From the NCBI GenBank assembly GCA_030704615.1, contig CM060732.1, positions 78,882,171 through 78,946,170 on the forward strand: a DNA stretch of 64,000 bases, read 5' to 3'. Source of the stretch: Takakia lepidozioides. Its lineage: Eukaryota > Streptophyta > Takakiopsida > Takakiales > Takakiaceae. Position numbers and translations under genes: made by a program. Under the pieces are notes generated by a model that was not told the DNA's origin, did no database searches, and was given only the letters and a program-made list of their open reading frames with translations. Positions 1-12,181 of the stretch are shown here, in pieces; positions within the stretch are counted from its first letter, which is position 1, and every line of letters begins with the position of its first letter.

Positions 1-197
1 TTATGAGCCTGACGAGTTACCATACTCTATCCCCCGAACATAATAAAGGCTTCCCCGCTGCAAAATTTTCTCTTTCGCGCAGCCTTTCCGCCTGGCCTAA
101 GTGTATAGCCTTTTCTTCCAAGTATCGCAATTTATTGCCAGATTTCTCTATGATGATTCATCATCCTTCGGCTGAAGTCTTGCGTAGCAGACTTTAT

Positions 198-941
198 TTA
201 GGGCTTGGTCCCCGGAGCAGGAACCATCGGGCGATTGTTCATCACTGCGTCCCTCGCGTAACTTCGTCCAACGAGCAAAGGCTCCTCGTGCGTGAAGCCA
301 ACTAAGCGGGTCCTTCGGCCTGAGAGACAGCTTTCACCTGGCTGATAGGGTCGATCAGGCATAGTGTAGTTGATGGGTGTGTCAGCACGAAACAATTGCA
401 GTGCCAACTGCTTGGCCACACCCCATCGCAACTCACCCTGGTCCTTGATACTAGCTTCAAACAAATCACGTGCCTCTCCTTTAAGGCAAAAACGAAACGA
501 ATCAGTGACCATGGAAGCTGGCAGTTCATTAAACTTTACACTTATCTCAAAGAAATTGAGAAAATTGTCAAAGTCCTGGCCCACCTCATAGTCGGGATAG
601 GGCCGCTTGTTTGCACGTTGCACCTCCTTGAGCTTGGTGACTGGAGAGCTGCCTACTTGTTTATCCAAAAAGAGCTGCATGAGAGCTGGACAACTAGACA
701 AGGTAGCCATAGCATCACAAATGCCTTGCATATTGAGGTTGGGCACATTACCCGCAGTTGGAGCGACCTCATGAGTAGGAGCAACATTGCCATCTGGTAT
801 TTGTTCCTCAGGATACAAGGTTTCGGACATTGGCTCAAGAATAGCATCATCATTAGTTTTAACATTGTCAGTAAGATCCACATCATCTAAGTCATCTAGC
901 ACATTCCAGGGCTCCTTTCCAGAACGAGTAGTCACAGGCAT
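198..941 (-). mobile_element. Ty3/gypsy-like gag (capsid) ORF, truncated by window edge
   Basis: A 247-codon minus-strand ORF begins with a TRSG motif, as many plant retroelement gag proteins do. It has an acidic, low-complexity N-terminal third, then a helical capsid-like block (about residues 95-215) containing DFDNFLNFFEISVKFNE, FCLKGEARDLFE and WGVAKQLALQLF. The block resembles the retrotransposon gag family, in which the capsid packages element RNA. Protease, reverse transcriptase and integrase would lie to the left, outside the window. Bases 1-197 in another frame still read as a charged, gag-like stretch (KLRYLEEKAIHLGQAERL), so the ORF is probably shifted near its end. No zinc knuckle is visible. 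The ORF overlaps the end of the preceding ORF by about 50 bases in a different frame. The family call is moderate, because it rests on the look of the capsid block and not on an enzyme domain. Confidence 0.6.
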
Positions 942-1884
942 AGTGAATCAGACAAGGAAAGAGGTCACCTTCCCTTCTGACGAAGCATAGGGCGTATCGT
1001 GTCCTCCCAGTCAGTGATACCGTAATATCCCACAAACCGTTGCTAGCATGTACAACGCTTCTCCCATGCCAAAGCTCTTGATTGATTTTTAGCCAGAAGT
1101 CCACACGTACCACCAACCGAATGATCTTTTCTTGGGCAACCAAGGTATGTACCGGATAATCAGTAATCACGGCATTGGGCAGGTGGAAACCTATGCGCTC
1201 CAAACGAAAGACAACACCAGGATAGTTCAGGACATCGTTGGCAGTATGTGGAAAACGCACAACAGGCACCCCAGCCACGTGATCCTCCCACGAACTGTCC
1301 ATGTTATATTGGGGCTTTCAAGTTGGTCGTAGATTGGCCAAGACCAGAGAAGTGCCCCCTCGTACAAACTCCCACAAACGCTCTGGGCTAGGCCGTTTGG
1401 GTGGCAAGAAGCCCTCAAATTCAGTGGTGAGCTCTCCCCGCACAGTAAACTGGGGAATCCCAAGCTCGGCCCAACTGAGCTTGTCTCCAGCCAAAAGACG
1501 AGCCTTGGCTGTAGCGAGGGGTAGTTTCAGCCTAATCTCTGCTGCATAGAGACGCTGTAAAATCTTAGCCGCTCTGGCTCCTTGGAACGCCTGGATGTAC
1601 TTACGTCGTTGTTCCGCCTCTTCCTCAGGCGTGTTGGTGGGCTTGAGACCCTTGAGAGCAGCAGTGAGCTCAAACTGCCAGACCCAGTGGTCAGATGGTG
1701 TATCAAAGATGAGTTCAGGCCGTTCAAAAGGTTCACCAAGAGGAGGATACTCTACTTCCACCACCAGTTTGGGGTCCACGGTGCCACGAAGAACGCCTGC
1801 AAAGACAACTTCAAAATTGCCCGAATGAGTTTCTTGGTATGCTTGCAGTTCCTCCTCAGCTAGAGCTCGTGAAGATGATGTCAT
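892..1884 (-). mobile_element. Extra ORF upstream of the gag ORF, one in-frame TGA
   Basis: Two ORFs (1318-1884 and 892-1302) share a frame and are separated only by a TGA at 1318-1320 and five sense codons, so they read as one frame of about 330 codons with a single stop. The N-terminal part begins MTSSSRALAEEELQAYQ and has an acidic/basic helical middle (EEEAEQRRKYIQAFQGARAA). The C-terminal part is richer in hydrophobic beta-like segments. I recognise no enzyme motif. It sits in the leader position between the expected 5' LTR side (right) and gag (left) and overlaps the gag start. It may be a transposon-specific accessory ORF, or a captured host fragment. Whether the TGA is decay or readthrough cannot be told from one copy. 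Confidence 0.45.
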
Positions 1885-2062
1885 GGCTGCTGATCAGACA
1901 AACACGAGAGGACACAACCACAGCGAGAGACAAGCAATGCAAAGACAAACAAAGATAGAGAAGCGCCGCCATTGCAAAAATTAACAGTGTATCTCTACCT
2001 GTCGTACCAACAGAGAATGATCGAGTAATGATTAATGAGATCCTGCAACCCGTCTCCACCAA

Positions 2063-3579
2063 AATTTTGCACTGGGGGGTTTGTTCCCCTCCTCTGCGGG
2101 ATTGTGCTGACAGAGGGATGTAAGCTTGGCAAAGTTTGCATGTGAGAAAGGGAGGATCTTTTTTTGAGGACGTCAGATCTCACGCATCAACTCTTAGTTC
2201 ATCCAGGCACACTGCATACATCCACCTCAAGCACTTCGTGCACCAGAGATTAACACCAGAACGTACACCCGCCGCTTAGGTTTGCCTTTTATAATCCATG
2301 GCCTAAGATTGCATCACCACCGGATGGCACATCCTGATTGGTCCGCTAGATTACTACCAGATGCCCATCCAGATAGGATGACACATAAACTAACTTAGAG
2401 ATAAGGTAGCTGTTAACGTAAGACAATCCTTAGTCTATAAATAGATCCGCCAACCTGTCTCCATCCCTACTTTTCATCCACATTTATCATCTCCGTTCAT
2501 CCAATGTCCAATTAGGTGGGAATATAGTCTTTACATGGCTGGTATTGCAAATTAATTTCTTTTCAATACCCGGACCCCAGCTGGTATTAGAAAAAGTAAT
2601 ACCCGCCCAACACTGCAATATACCTTACATACAATACTAAAAACTGTCGCAGCTTGCTGATTTGTCTTTATTTGACAATGACAGCACTTGTCTTGTCTGG
2701 GCCTTGACGAGACATATTTATCTTCCCTCTGTTTAAATACAGTTCATAATTGATCAATAACTCAGTCTGTCCAGTTTTACCCTCACTTAAGAGACGGAAC
2801 AGATGATGATGATCAATAACCTGCATTTAATCAATCAACAGATGGGACCATACCATAGCAGACATAAGCCACTCCTTTTCTAGCTACCATTTGTGACTGG
2901 GGAAAACCTGATCCAAACTCCAAACTTGGAAGGTGGGGCAACAACAGCCAACATCAGCTATTTTAATAACAATTATACACCCTTGCATTACATTCCATGC
3001 ATTGTCAAAAACAAACATCGTGCCAACTTCACTTTCCCATCTTATCACAGTTGCAAACCTTATAACCATGACAGGAACAATTACTTGCACCATCAGGCTA
3101 CAGCCAGCAGAAGGTTGAATTGGTATGACAGACAGCCTCGAGAAGTATAAGAAGGCAACACTCACTTTATGTAGGAAAAACCTTGGAGCAGTCCCTCTAG
3201 CTCTAGCCCACCAAAGTAGAAAAACAAGATCAGGTTGTGAAAGAGAACTCTCAATGCTGCAAATTCACCGAAGATGAGAGCCAGTTCCAGTATGTCTAAG
3301 CTAATGTCAAACATACTGGAAGGTGCAATAAATCTGACAGCAGTCCAACAGATAAACCATTGCAACTAAACTGCCGGTCATAGAAGCCCCGCCTGGACAG
3401 GAGATGGACCCCACTTATCACCTCAACTTCTGACAACAAAATCTCGACATTGAGGCTCAAGTAGTCAGCGGTCTCTGCATCACCACAAAGAGCCAAAACT
3501 GAGAAGTAAACATCCACAGAGTGTTCGATTTTTCTCCATACACTCTGGGCTACATCTGCCACTCCAATACATTAATCTC
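2063..3579. other. Intergenic, possible LTR or leader sequence
   Basis: No coding region is supported here. The stretch lies upstream of the gag-side ORFs on their strand, so part of it may be LTR or leader. I could not find paired LTRs, because only one side of the element is in the window. A TATA-like CTATAAATA lies near 2437 on the plus strand with no recognisable gene downstream. A short hairpin (GGTATT-AGAAAAAGT-AATACC) lies near 2583-2604. From about 2850 to 3579 the sequence could include the 3' UTR of the minus-strand U1-70K gene. Confidence 0.3.
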
Positions 3580-3682
3580 TTAGAGAGATGATGAAGAGGA
3601 GCATCTACTGCCACTGACTGGGCTTCCACATACCAACAAAACGAGTGAAACTAGAACATGCAAGCACGATATGCCATTCTTG

Positions 3683-6600
3683 TTACCTCTCCCGTTCCCG
3701 CTCCCGAGAGTGAGAGCGATCAACCCGCTCTCTGTCTCTGTCGCGTTCCCGTTCGTGGTGGCGATCCCGCTCCCGCCCACCTCGGTCTCGTTCACGACCA
3801 GCTCCACGTTCACGGTCCCGATCACGGTCCCGGTGCCTATCGCCATCTCTTTCCCGTTCGCGGTCCCGCTCCCGTTCCCCCTCTCTTTCCTTTTCACGTT
3901 CGCGGTCACGTTCCCTCTCACGCTCGCGCTTCTCTGGTTTCTCAGGTTCCCTGCCAGAGAGAGCCATTGCTACATAAGCCTCTATCACCTGTGGCCAAGA
4001 GTGCATACAACCAAAAAACTAACCGACAACCAATCATATGCAACTCGCATGCAAAAGAATCATACAAAAGCTGATACCTCTCTTCAACAACCCGCTCAGG
4101 TTCTCGTGGCTTTGGCTCCTCAGATCGTGTGGCAGGTGCTGCGGTTACAAGCTGGGGTTCTCTGAGACAAAGCAAAATGAACCCCTTTAGCTTCCAAAAC
4201 AGAATGCATTCGGCCTTTGCAAATTGGTTACTGAATAAGAAATTGAGCATGCACAACTTACCGGCCAGAGTACTTCTGATTGACCTCATCACCTCCCACC
4301 CTGGTTGATCCCAATCCCCCACCAAGCCTTCGGGGTCGCCAGTTAGGCACTGTTCGACCACGCTCGACATCCACCAGCACTCTTCGATTGTCAATCTTAC
4401 GGCCATCCGCTTGCTTGTAGGCAGCTGAACACAGCAAGACCAAGGAGTCAATACAAGAGCCCTGACACATGGTGGACAACATTGAATGAGGCTTGACAAA
4501 TTAGTGACAACTCTACAAGTCAGTCGAACAGAATCTGCAGCATTGATGCCAGAAAGGACATACTTTTCATGTCCCGTGTATGTTGGTACTCGATGAATGC
4601 ATAGCCCCGAGGCTTTTTGGACTCCTGGTCATGTACAAGCCGGACCTGGCAAACATACTTGAAAGATGTTAGAAATCTGATGTTGCAGACTTCCAGCATC
4701 AAACTGCAGTCACAAACTTTACAGAGACTTCATTTTAGCAGCACTACAAAGAGCATTAATCCATTCCACTTCTTTGCTCTTCTCGGGCACATTCATTTTG
4801 GTTTTTGACGTAAGGAAAACTCTACCCCTCCAAGGTTTGTTCAGTTTGTGGTTCTGGGTTACTGAAGCTTCAAGCTGGCATTTAAAGGAAGCATCTCTCA
4901 CAAATGCAGGGAACTCTACATTCAATATTGTGCAGCTGATTCCACAAGAGACCTACAACTAGTTGATCTACATCAGCACGGCAGGCAGGGGCACTAAGCC
5001 TCATTGGCCGTGCTCACCTTGGAGACATATGATTGCGCCTCGCAGGTTCAACAGGAGAACGCAGCGCCCTGTCTGGCGATGATGTCCATATTGCTGACTT
5101 ACCCATATTTTCAATCTATACCCCCTTACCAGGGATGACCCTGGACCGGACTTCAGACAATTTCAATGTATCTAAACTAAGAGCGCTCACAGCAATCACT
5201 CAGATATCTACTCTGGGTAGTAGCTGTATCTCACCGACTCTAGTAGAGAGCTCAACCTAATGTAAATGACTCTCTAACAACAGGTAGACCTTGACCCATC
5301 CGATCGATGCACAAACTTCTTGAAACAAAACTAGCTGGCACATCCTATGCAAATCCAATGCCACATAAGCACATAAAAAAGCTTGACTGTGAACTTACAG
5401 AAGTAAACCAACCTACATGAGGCACACAAGGTGGAATAAGAGCCGACACAGACTATCTGGATCAAAAAGAGCAAGCATTAGCCCGGTACTCTAAAAAATC
5501 TCACTCCTGGCATAGGTCCGAACCAAGCTGCAACTCACACTGTATATCTGGTTCAGTCTTACCAACAGCAAAGAAAGATGTGGGCTCCTTGAGAGACCAC
5601 TCTCAAATACCTACCCGCTTGATTGGACCATATGCCTCAAACTCTCTTTTGATTTTGTGCTCCGTCGTCTCGTAACTCTGCATAAAGATGGAAGTGCCAG
5701 CTCAGCATTGCTCAGGGCAAAAACAAACCTCTTATACGTACCGCCCCAAATCAGATGAGAGACCCACCAACGCAGCTGGCATTAGCTTCCAGACATGACC
5801 ACGCAAGGTCAGTATTCTCCTACAAAAACAAATAGCAGACAAGAGATCACATAGCGTAAGAGCACAAATCACATGGTTGGGGTACTTACAACGCGCGCGA
5901 CAAACAAGGTCTTATAAGGATCACCTTCCACATTTGGGTCATTGGTAGGATCATCTGCAACATCCCAAATGGATCTTCAGAAAAACATCACAATTGATTG
6001 CACACACATGGTAAGAGGTTGGGCTTCCTATAATGGACCTGAAAGTGCTGGTCTTTGATACTGCGCAAGGGAGAACTACTTCGACAACTTCTCTAGCGTT
6101 AAAACGTGAGCAACAGAGAAAACTGCAGTATCATCATATGAGTAAGATTCCTGCATACAAAATACTTCCACGATATCCTGCACAGATTCTCATGGAATAA
6201 GACAAGGAAACAAACAATCACAATAGATTGAACAGGAACATACATTTCTCCAGCTCCTGCACTGCCTTTTCAGCTCCTTTCTCCAAACGAAGCACATGAA
6301 TCCGTGCTCGTCGTTGTGCCTGAAAGAGCCAGCAGAGAATTACACATCTTGCTGAAATAACCATATGGACTCTGTCACTCACCTATTCCCCAAAAGATGG
6401 GTCAACTCCATTTAATTAAATCCGTAACACAAGCTCCAAAAACCCCTACTCCATTCCGTCCAAACGTGGCATAGAGTCTATGGCTCCAAGGGTGTAGCAT
6501 GAACTGCTCATCTCTCCTCCAGTAAAAGCTTAAGAGCACCAGACCCTAAGCATTTACCCAGTATTACAGTCTTTAGAAGATTATTCCATACTCAGGGAGA

Positions 6601-8395
6601 TGCTATAGACATCCACAAGGCTAAAAGAGGAAAAAGAGACCTACAGAGACCTACAGTAATCACTGGCAGTGCATTCCATACCATATACCACATTGCAGTT
6701 GCCAGAGCAAGTGGAGGGCACGTGCAAACCTAACTGTGCCTAAAGCAAGTTCTGGACCAGAAGAATCTAGAACAAACCCAGTCACACAAAACTGTCAGTG
6801 AGTGCCAATGTCTGTTCACATACAATGTAAAACCTGAATATATATAAGTATAGATGATTCAGCTACATACCGGAGTTTCTCCCTTTGTTACCGGAGGAGA
6901 ATACTCAGGGTCTCCAGGCTCTGCAAAGTTGTTCACAAACTGGCCAATCCCTGCAAATTGAGAAAGAATTTAGTAAGCCTTTATGTCACTTGTGCACTTC
7001 TGTTTTCTAGCCCTGTCTCGGTCTGAGATGCTGCAAAGAGAGCCATGTACCGCATCCTACACGAAACAGGTTCAGTATAAGAGCTGGAATCAACACTATG
7101 GTTGGAGACTGTGTCAAGGTCAGCCCTAACAAACAACATAGGTTAGTCACTCTCAGGGTCGATTGAGTAATTATATGTGCACGAACAATGTGGAAGCTTC
7201 AGTTTCATTTTCTCACACTCATTAATACCTCATGACCAGTTCAGAGATGAGGAGCCCATGGTTACTGCCATTTAAAGTAGCTCACGGCATCCACAAATAA
7301 CAGCTTCATCATCTCTGATTCATCAAGAGAAGGATACTAAAGAGTACCTGCATAAGGAGGACATCTCCGCTTCTCTGGTGGAGGCTTGAATTCCAGGGGT
7401 GCCCTAGGCTCAAAAAGCTTCAAGAGGTTTGCAGTAAGGCCAGTTGGGTGACTCTGCCCAATCTGCAAAAAAAACCCGAACCTGGCCTATCACTCAATGT
7501 ACAGAAGACGAAGAAGGCAAGCAGGGGACCTCATGCGCATCCAGATAATCCAAGATATCAAGATTTATGAAGAGAATTGCTATCCTCAAGGGAGTGCGGC
7601 ATAGCTGTAAGTGCGTACATCTCACAAGTGTCAGCTAGTGTACTTGGATTCCTCAGTGAAAGATTGATTTTGAGGGTGACAGGTATGAGTAAGTGGGCAA
7701 AGACTGAACTGAATGACAAAGAAATGCATGGACACAAAGGACGGAGAGGAACGATTGAGATGAATCTTCTTTGTCACCACTGAAGTGTTTCGTACGAGCT
7801 TAGGGTATTCTCTGAAAGTAGATGGCATACAACAAGCATATTTTAAGCAGCAAGAAGAAGGAGATGTGCAAATCAGACTAGCAACAAATCGCGAGATCAC
7901 ACACTGCGGAAGTTCACTGCCAGCAGTTTCAACAAAAAGACACGAGACATAATAGGATCGTTCGAGGGACTTAGGCCCAATCAGAAAGAGGCTCCCAAAC
8001 AATCAAGAACAAGAATTGGTGCCATCACCAGCCGACCCAAAGCTTCAGGATCGATAAACATATATCCTTGACACAAATGCCTGGTGAAGAGGAGCACAAC
8101 AGATACACAGGCCAAGAGGCTCGCACAACTACGCATCACACACCTACACAAGTAGCCCTAAAAATGAAAAGAGAAAAAGGGATCTCCTCCTCAGATCGTG
8201 CTGTGTAAAACAAGCCCCAAGGCAAACACACGCAGTTTCTGGACCGTCACATCCAGAACATCAATGCCATTATTCATCAAAGCTGAAAGAGCATACAAGC
8301 TTCAGCTGCTGCACAGTGGCCCGGTTCTGAGCTTTGGTGCGGCCGGGAGGACCCGCCATATCCTTGCGCATGTAGACATCGCCATAGTCACCCAT
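3683..8395 (-). CDS. U1-70K: U1 small nuclear ribonucleoprotein 70 kDa (U1-70K), 10 exons
   Basis: U1-70K binds stem-loop I of U1 snRNA and recruits SR proteins at 5' splice sites in the nucleus. Coding exons (minus): 8395-8297, 7462-7348, 6950-6871, 6319-6244, 5954-5890, 5677-5615, 4645-4564, 4424-4262, 4161-4078 and 3950-3683. All are GT-AG and phase-consistent, giving 364 residues. The start [12 protein letters not shown] fits the family. The conserved N-terminal block includes [19 protein letters not shown]. The RRM (about residues 137-215) has RNP2 LFVARV and RNP1 RGYAFIEY, followed by the hallmark [18 protein letters not shown] and [12 protein letters not shown]. The C-terminus (about 277-364) is almost pure RE/RD dipeptides, typical of the family, and slightly shorter than in Arabidopsis. 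A GTAACA donor at the stop could splice to a further exon ending near 3580, which would lengthen the tail, so the last exon is uncertain. Confidence 0.95.
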
Positions 8396-8560
8396 GGCCT
8401 CAAGCCTTGTCCCCCGCTGCTCTCTTCTAGGTACACAATCCCGTTGGCTGCTTGTCGCAAGACGCAGCCTCCTCTCCCTCCCTCACACTGCCCTAGGGTT
8501 TTGAGTGCCCTCTCGCGACCTGCAAGACGATCATCCGTGTGTTTATACTCCTGATTTTTC
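8396..8560 (-). promoter_or_regulatory. 5' leader and promoter-proximal region of U1-70K
   Basis: The stretch just upstream of the U1-70K ATG is a GC-richer leader (tracts such as CCTCCCTCC on the plus strand). It is followed from about 8556 by long T/TC-rich low-complexity sequence on the plus strand (A/GA-rich on the coding strand). The transcription start is not visible. The call rests on position and base composition only. Confidence 0.35.
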
Positions 8561-8787
8561 TTTTTTTTCTTTTTTCTTTTTTCTTTTTTCTTTTTATTTG
8601 CTATTTGTTAAAAGATATTCCTTTTTCCTGTTTTTTCATAAAATAATTTATTTTTTATTTTACTTTTTAAGTAAAATACTATAGGTAGTCAGGACTGAGT
8701 CTGGGCCCCTAAAGTTTTTGTTTTTTTAAGAGGGCCGCCCCATACCCAAAGATTTATAAGTAAAGGGGGAGGAAAAAATAAATAAAT

Positions 8788-8911
8788 AAACCCTTGAGGC
8801 CACAAGACCGTATGTCATAGATAGCGCAATGTCGGAACAATCAAATATAGAAAGAATTAAACCCTTGAGGCCACAAGACCGTATGTCATAGAAAGCGCAA
8901 TGTCGGAACAA
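8788..8911. repeat. Tandem duplication, 71-bp period
   Basis: A segment beginning AAACCCTTGAGGCCACAAGA is present twice, starting near 8788 and 8859. The copies are almost identical (atagatagcgc versus atagaaagcgc) over more than 50 bases. The few differences suggest a recent duplication. It lies in AT-rich intergenic sequence, with no ORF of note. Confidence 0.85.
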
Positions 8912-11085
8912 TAAACAATATTTGACGCCTCCCGAAGGAAGTGTAAATTATGGTGTCTCTTCACCTAGAAGGGTTACTGCGTTCCGCTAGGAAGGTGCAC
9001 CTTTGTGACACCCACAACCTCTTCCGAGGTGGTATGTGCCCATCACCACTGGGCTACAACTTGGTTGTCAGGTTGGAACAACATAGACTAAGGCCAAAGC
9101 ATCGGGGAGCTTGAGCGCGTCAAAAGACCGGAATTACTGAAATCGTAGACAGATCAAAACAAAAACAAGTATACGTCGACATAGTGAGGGACAGCATATA
9201 GCCTTATGACCTTTTGACATGGTTATTTTTTCCATGGCTTCTTTTAAATATGCAGGGCCTCTTCCACCTTTAAAAAAAAAGTACTAACATGCAAGCTAGG
9301 AGCATAGTAAGGAAAAAGTGAATGACATGAAATGTGGGGTATATCATATCTTCACTAACGCAGAAGATTAATTCAATTTTGTCATACGCAACTTTATCAC
9401 GAACAAAATGAGGTCTATATCAATATGCTTGGTATGTGCATCATGGTCTGATAAGTTAAATTTTAAGCAAGACGTACAACTTTTCAATTACCATCATGAA
9501 CAATTGTTTCTTATTACCGTTTCAACTAATCGAACCAAGAATAAATGTATACCCGATATAGATCAACATCAAGCGTCAATACATGGTGCATTACCTACAT
9601 CACAGAACCCAACCAGAGCCGATCTCTAAGACTAAGTTATTACAGTTTGCCTTGGATAAATGTTACCTCTATAAACTATAAACCTTAAACTACCATAAAT
9701 GTTAAGAAAATTGTACTCCCCTACTTGTGCACACTTCAGTGTTATTCCTTAACAAATGTTTACTCCCCTCTTCATTGAGTTACTTGGGGGTTGGTACCGC
9801 GTGAGCACAAAAAAAAATCGCCGCGTGAGCGGGATCCACGGTTATAGGGGTGATATGTATGACAGTGGAAATACATATAATAGACAGACATAGGGCCTTT
9901 CTGCGTTAATAGGGTCTCCATGGTGTCTAAATATAATGTTAAGCATATAGAAAGAGCTTGAAGGGGAGAAACCTTAAGCACTCAATTTCTTCATGATCGG
10001 GTCCTATTACCGTGGAAGTGTATATTTCGGAAGAAGAGGTGAACACGGCAAAACTTCTAAACACGGCAAACACAGCAATATACGACATATTGAGTCCCCT
10101 TTAGAAGCACGATGATAGACCCAATTCCCCCATCTCTACTTCCCAAGCACTCCCACCCTAAGCAACTAGTCCCACCCTCCACCAGCCCCAAGCGCTCCAC
10201 CTTGAAGACAAGCACCAAGCCGGGATCCCACCTGGCCCCACTCTCACCAAGCCCCTAAAAGTATACCAGCACCCACACCCACTAGTGAGTTATTTTCAAC
10301 CCACCGACAATAGTAGAACTATCTAGAAAGTAGAACTCTCTAGAAAGTCAACTAGTGAACTAGGGAAGATGGCTATACCAACTTTGGCATGCGAGTAGCG
10401 GATATGACGTGTCACCAGTGGTTAAGGACAGTGGTTACGCTCACTCAACTTTGAGTCCACGTGTTCGCTGACATTTTTCTGGACCTAGCTAGCTGGCGGG
10501 TCCGGGTCCGCTTTTAAAATGAACCCAGTTTAGGTCCGAGTTTTTGGTGATGGCCAGGTCCGGATCCGGAGCAACCTGGACCCTAACCAGGGTTTTTTTA
10601 GGGATTTTGAAAAGGGGTAGGAGTGGCTATATATATTGGGTGAAGGGTAGTGGCCCACTCTAGGTAATTCTCCTCGAACTAGTAGGCTACATGTATTTCT
10701 ACCCTTGCCATATTTTGCAAATCAAATGAATGGAACTCTTTCTATGTGAAAACCGTAGGCTAATTGGTACAAATGAGGTGTATAGTACTCGCAAGACTGG
10801 CGACGAACATCTCCTTGGGAAACAAATGAGGCCCCACCATCCTAAACCCACTCCTCATCTGCCCTGTCAGATCATCCTGCATGGGGCCTGCCATGGCTAC
10901 ATCTGTGCCGACCTCGGGGGATCATAGACGAGGACCTTTTTTAGACCCCCAATTTTTGGCAAAAATTGCCTTATTTGGACCTCTTTTTCTCTTTGTTTCA
11001 TTCGCCAAGGGGATTTTCAGGCGGCCAAATGGCGAAAAATCGCCAATAAAAAAAACGTTGACCCTAACCCGGTGGGTACCCGGGG
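8912..11085. other. Gene-poor AT-rich intergenic sequence
   Basis: I see no supported gene. ORFs are short and lack family motifs. The region 10130-10290 is C-rich on the plus strand (repeated CCCA and CCACC tracts). The region 10490-10580 repeats GGTCCGG-type words. Confidence 0.4.
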
Positions 11086-11291
11086 TGAAAATCCGGACCC
11101 GCACAACACTGTCGTCGATGTCGTCAATGATCATCCTGAAATCATGATCATGAAAAAATTGAGTGTGTTAACACACTCACAGGAGGGGGGGGGTTAGGGG
11201 GATTATTATTATTTTTTTACCCCCCCCCCCCCCCCAAAAAACCCACCGAGTACCCGGAGTGAAAATCCGGACCTGCACAACACTGTCGTCG
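11086..11291. repeat. Repeated 30-bp word flanking G/C homopolymer runs
   Basis: A word of the form GAAAATCCGGACCYGCACAA plus the following CACTGTCGTCG occurs at about 11088-11117 and again at about 11261-11291. Between them lies a G-run (about 11190-11200) and then a run of about 16 C residues (11220-11236), which could pair as a hairpin or form a G-quadruplex. It looks like part of a dispersed low-complexity repeat. No coding content is seen. Confidence 0.6.
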
Positions 11292-11470
11292 CTTAGAGGG
11301 CAAAGCATGAGCCAAGCTCCTGGGCTCACGCGGCTAGGCTCTGGATAGCTTACTTTTTTCCGAGCCAATGTAATTTCAACTTGTGTGGCCTGTGCCGTTG
11401 AGCACATATTATAAGTATATATGTATTTGAACTATAAAGCATTTCTTAAACAATATTGTAAGTGCCAATA

Positions 11471-11820
11471 CCGTAGCGGCCGCTCTATTTCGACGGACCA
11501 CTCTGCCGGAATCATTAAATACATGTAGGTCGCCAGGTTTGGCAGACTTAATGACAATATTAATTTTTTCATGTAAGCTTCATCCGATTTTTTTGGAATT
11601 CGGCACATTTCATTAAATTTCATTAGTAAGTAGTTAGTACTAGCATTCACTACTGTAAATTTTTTTTTTTGCATTTGGCAATTGCCATTTTTTTTTTTTC
11701 CCCCACAGTTCATTTTTTTAAATGAAAAATATCCCTTTTTCATCTACTAGGGCAAAATTTTAAAACATTCATCATCTCTTAAAACGAAATAATTAAGTCG
11801 GAATAGAGCGACCTCTACGG
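11471..11820. mobile_element. MITE candidate, about 25-bp terminal inverted repeats, TA flanks
   Basis: The left end reads CCGTAGCGGCCGCTCTAT and continues TTCGAC. The right end is the inverse of CCGTAGAGGTCGCTCTAT plus TCCGAC, so 25 terminal bases pair with three mismatches. Both ends are flanked directly by TA (11469-11470 and 11821-11822). A TA target duplication is known for the Tc1/mariner superfamily, though the terminal sequence is not the Stowaway consensus. The 350-bp interior is AT-rich and has no transposase. A TA flank is easily met by chance, so the superfamily is an inference. Confidence 0.6.
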
Positions 11821-12181
11821 TAGTCCATAAAAAACCCAATTTGCTATTCTTCATGAATTTTTAGTGACTAAAAAGACTTGAAATTCAATATCTCCCACAC
11901 CACAGGTTCAAAAAGTATGAAACTGCCTCAATTTACCCCTACTCATAGAGGGTTTTCCAGGGGTATCAAGACCCCTATTGGAGGCCTTGCGGTTTGGAAG
12001 ATCTCAACGACTTTACAAACAAATTTAATGTATAGATAGAATATGTTGATTGACAAAATTATAGTCATATGATAATGCTCTTGTGGTGTTTTTTGATCAT
12101 GATGAATCTTGCCACCAATAGATCACAAGTTATCAATGTCTAATATGCAATGTCAATTACTTATATCTTAAGGTGCAAGAC

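Noticed and set aside
3658-4165. Long plus-strand ORFs rich in proline, valine and serine
   Set aside because: They are the antisense of the RE/RD-repeat exon of U1-70K; the repeat removes stops on both strands.
10395-10470. Possible tRNA-derived SINE head (CAGTGGTTAAGGA ... GTGTTCG)
   Set aside because: A-box and B-box matches are weak and no second copy with a defined end was seen in the window.
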